A stretch of DNA of 9,117 nucleotides from Burkholderiales bacterium (lineage in GTDB: Bacteria > Pseudomonadota > Gammaproteobacteria > Burkholderiales > Casimicrobiaceae), in the NCBI GenBank assembly GCA_031283405.1, contig JAITBX010000060.1, positions 1-9,117 on the forward strand, written 5' to 3'. Below, one piece after another: positions 7,447 to 9,117 of this stretch (position 1 is its first letter; each line of letters begins with the position of its first letter). The notes below the pieces were generated by a model, which saw only the letters and a program-made list of their open reading frames with translations, had not been told where the DNA came from and searched no databases. The translations under genes and the position numbers were made by a program.

Positions 7447-8121
7447 GTGAACACGTTTGATACCACCACTTCCCATGCGCCGGCCAACGCGGACGAAGCG
7501 CTACGAGCCGCGCAAGCCGAAGTGAATTGCTGGCGCGACGGAGAATTTCTGGTGCTGCGACGAGGCGCGGACTTTCCCAATTATGGTTGCGCCAAATGTG
7601 GCGAGCCGGTATCTCCTCCTTCTCAGCGCTACAACTTGCGTGTCTATCGGCATTCACGCCGGATCATTGGTATTGGGGTTTCAGCATTCTTCCTTTTGCT
7701 AGCTGCCTTGGTTACGTTGACATCTTTGTCATGGGGCATGGCTTTGTCTATTGCGTTTCTGTTGGCCTTTTGGGCAATGGTAATCACTTCGTGGTTTTTT
7801 GGACGTTCTTTTATAACGTAAATTTCATTTTGCACCCGCCACAAGTGGAGCTGGCGGATCGGGTCTTTGGGCGGGTTCATACTCTTGCTCGTGATCGCCG
7901 CCGTCCTCATTATTTTGAGGGATGCTTCACTGTTATCATGGCCGCTTCCCTTGGCACAGTCTGCCGCACTCTTTTTTCTGCCGTCTTTGCCCATACTCCT
8001 GCGTCCGGAGTTTTCATCGAAGAAAATCGACCAAGACTGCATTTGGATCAAAGGTTGCGGCGAAGCGTTTTTGGCAACTCTGCCTGAATTTGAGCAAGAG
8101 CCGCCTGCAACTACCCGTTAA
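7447..8121 (+). pseudogene. Four-helix membrane protein gene interrupted by an in-frame TAA
   Basis: Read through one stop, the frame gives 224 residues. Residues 1-124 end at TAA 7819-7821 (codon 125), and the same frame then stays open to TAG-free completion at 8121. Both halves look like one uncharacterised proteobacterial membrane-protein family that I recall only by pattern: an N-terminal soluble part with RDGEFLVLRRGADFP and CAKC (Cys48, Cys51), two membrane helices (about 73-92 and 95-117), a loop with CTRH (Cys129, His132), two more hydrophobic segments (about 143-157 and 167-185), and the tail KKIDQDCIWIKGCGEAFLATLP (192-213). The CxxC plus CxxH could bind metal. The start is GTG 7447 with GCGAGAAAAC just before it; no ATG is available early in the frame. 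Codon use is more AT-rich than in the housekeeping genes. Causes could be a recent nonsense mutation, a sequencing error, or, less likely, readthrough. The function is unknown. Confidence 0.7.
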
Positions 8122-8128
8122 AAACATA

Positions 8129-8158
8129 GGTTGCGGGTGAGCAAAGCGAACCCCAACG
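8129..8158. repeat. REP-like imperfect palindrome, copy 1
   Basis: GTTG-C-GGGT (8130-8138) pairs with ACCCCAAC (8150-8157) with one bulged base, and an inner GC-AAA-GC pairing caps the stem. The shape and sequence fit the dispersed repeat whose translation gives LVGVRFAHP. It begins eight bases after the end of the broken membrane-protein gene and could also serve as a 3' mRNA hairpin. Confidence 0.6.
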
Positions 8159-8165
8159 AGCCTCT

Positions 8166-8193
8166 GTCGTGCCGAGCGAAGCGAGCCGCAACG
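8166..8193. repeat. REP-like unit, copy 2, diverged
   Basis: This segment aligns with the preceding REP-like unit in the same orientation: both share AGC-[A/G]-AAGCGA followed by [A/G]CC-[C/G]-CAACG. Copy 2 has lost most of the outer stem pairing. The copies start about 35 bases apart, so they look like a tandem pair. The minus-strand translation contains GSLRSAR, another familiar repeat peptide. Confidence 0.45.
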
Positions 8194-8347
8194 CCGCACC
8201 TTTGTACACCTCGGCGCATCGAAAAAAACAAACATCATCAAATCGCGGCGCGCAACGAGTTTGGCAGGTGTGAGGATGGTGTTATTTGAAGCGTTGCTGA
8301 GCGCACAGAAAAGAAACCGCAGCCTTTCACTTTCAACCAATGTGTGC

Positions 8348-8500
8348 CGTCATTCCCGCGAAGGCGGGAATCCAGTCCTTCGTACCACAAATTTTCATAG
8401 GATGCGCAAGAACACAGTCGCGCGATTTTTCTCATGTCTCGGCGATAGAAAAAAATAATGAGCGTGAAAGGGCTGGATTCCCGCCTTCGCGGGAATGACG
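8348..8500. repeat. Composite element bounded by 28-bp inverted dRS3-like repeats
   Basis: The segments 8348-8375 and 8473-8500 are exact reverse complements over 28 bp. Each is itself palindromic and contains ATTCCC-N8-GGGAAT (8352-8371 and 8477-8496), the form of the neisserial dRS3 repeat. The 97 bp between them is AT-richer with no gene. Repeat-spacer-repeat with inverted ends is the layout of neisserial NIME units and of small non-autonomous elements. CTTTCAA occurs outside both ends in inverted orientation. Each arm could also act as a bidirectional hairpin terminator for the two converging genes. Confidence 0.75.
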
Positions 8501-8589
8501 CCATTGAAAGGAATGCGCTTTTGTTTCGATACCGTTGTGCCTTTGCAACCATTGATGCGGAACCATGCCATCTGATCCTTGGTGCCTGA

Positions 8590-9117
8590 CTACCGCCTGA
8601 ATTCCATCACCTTGAAAATCCCGCCCATCGCTTCGGGAGCGATCAAGGTGCGCACGGCTTGCGCGGCAGAGCGATACGCCATTTCGCCCTGCGCGTTGTT
8701 GTGTTCTGCATTTTGTTCAACGCCATGCTTAATATCACACGCCAGACGATCGAGGATGCCGTGCTTCTGCAAAAATTCGCTCTGCGTTTGAAACGACGCC
8801 AGCGTCAATCCGCCGCGCCGCGCCGCTTCGGCCATCGCCGCGAAATCAACGTGATGCGTGATGTCGAGCAGCCCCGGCCAGAGCAATGAGTCATCGAGAA
8901 CGCGATGCCGGTAATACGCTCTTAACGTGCCGTTCGCGTACTGCACGGGCAACGTTTCGCCGCGCTCGAAGCCGTAATCGTTGACGAAGAGCGTGCTGCC
9001 CGCCGTCAAACATCGCCCCAAAGTTTCAAGCAACGCTTCGCCTTCCACATTGAGTTCGGCTATGTATTTCCCTTGCGCATCACTTTGCTTCGGAAAACGC
9101 GAAGCCGCCAACGCTTG
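8590..9117 (-). CDS. SAM-dependent methyltransferase, MidA/NDUFAF7 family (C-terminal part)
   Basis: The frame is open from the right edge to TAG at 8590-8592, giving 175 residues that must be the C-terminal part of a protein usually near 390 residues. The first codons at the edge (Gln-Ala) show it continues upstream. Recognisable family parts are GKYIAELN, the end of the Rossmann-fold section LFVNDYGFERGE, then GTLRAYYRHRVLDD, WPGLLDITHHVDFAAMAEAA and a C-terminal segment ending GGIFKVMEFRR. This matches the COG1565/DUF185 family. Its mitochondrial member NDUFAF7 methylates an arginine of a complex I subunit; the bacterial role is not firmly settled. The N-terminal SAM-binding half is outside the window. 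It converges on the broken membrane-protein gene, with a repeat-rich gap between. Confidence 0.88.
   Translation of the reverse strand, partial: QALAASRFPKQSDAQGKYIAELNVEGEALLETLGRCLTAGSTLFVNDYGFERGETLPVQYANGTLRAYYRHRVLDDSLLWPGLLDITHHVDFAAMAEAARRGGLTLASFQTQSEFLQKHGILDRLACDIKHGVEQNAEHNNAQGEMAYRSAAQAVRTLIAPEAMGGIFKVMEFRR

Larger units (their letters stand above)
8122..8589. other. Gene-free convergent region filled with palindromic repeats
   Basis: This 468-bp gap separates the plus-strand broken gene from the minus-strand methyltransferase gene. It contains two REP-like units near the left end and one composite inverted-repeat element near the right. Short reading frames across it translate to the familiar repeat peptides (LVGVRFAHP, SFPRRRESS, DSRLRGNDG, HSREGGNP), which come from dispersed repeats and not from genes. 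Between the repeats (about 8195-8340) I see nothing recognisable. Confidence 0.7.

Noticed and set aside
7527..8087. 186-codon plus-strand frame that stays open across the TAA of the membrane-protein gene
   Set aside because: The family-like motifs on both sides of the TAA are in the other frame. This one has no helix pattern or motif and only overlaps it, although a gene finder might prefer it.
8261..8458. 65-codon plus-strand frame containing HSREGGNP
   Set aside because: It is the other-strand translation of the same repeat arm, with no support as a gene.
8238..8552. 104-codon minus-strand frame across the dRS3-like element
   Set aside because: SFPRRRESS and DSRLRGNDG are translations of the two inverted repeat arms, a well-known source of false proteins.
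8122..8589. Possible CRISPR array or small RNA gene in the repeat-rich gap
   Set aside because: The repeats are few, palindromic and irregularly spaced, with one pair inverted. There is no regular repeat-spacer series and no recognisable RNA family.

Overview
This looks like a housekeeping stretch of a betaproteobacterial chromosome, probably Burkholderiales or a related order. Three things point there. The order xseB-ispA-dxs-folE2 is typical of betaproteobacteria, as is mutL directly followed by miaA. MutL carries the Neisseria-like DMHA...E...E endonuclease motif and the CNHGRP motif. The sequence is moderately GC-rich. I assigned the organism by recalling gene order and protein features; no search was run.

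Layout, all on the minus strand unless stated. From right to left: the C-terminal part of a MidA/NDUFAF7-type SAM-dependent methyltransferase (cut by the window edge); a gene-free convergent region of about 470 bp holding REP-like and dRS3-like repeats; a plus-strand membrane-protein gene broken by one in-frame TAA; a divergent intergenic region of about 200 bp; the tightly packed xseB-ispA-dxs-folE2 operon; a short spacer with a long hairpin; then mutL and miaA. The last 125 bp (1-125) lie downstream of miaA and hold no gene I can assign.

How the genes work together: dxs makes 1-deoxy-D-xylulose 5-phosphate, the entry point of the MEP isoprenoid pathway. ispA condenses the resulting C5 units to farnesyl diphosphate. 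miaA uses another MEP product, dimethylallyl diphosphate, to modify tRNA. folE2 starts tetrahydrofolate and 7-deazaguanine synthesis from GTP. xseB (exonuclease VII small subunit) and mutL (mismatch repair) are DNA maintenance genes. The operon junctions are a 26-bp overlap, a 3-bp gap and an ATGA overlap, which suggests translational coupling.

I found no convincing new multi-gene system. The parts most worth a second look are: (1) the nonsense-interrupted four-helix membrane protein with possible CxxC and CxxH metal ligands; (2) a 153-bp element bounded by 28-bp perfect inverted repeats that resembles a neisserial dRS3/NIME unit; (3) an unusual N-terminal extension of about 84 residues on Dxs; (4) a duplicated start-codon sequence with a six-codon micro-ORF between mutL and miaA.
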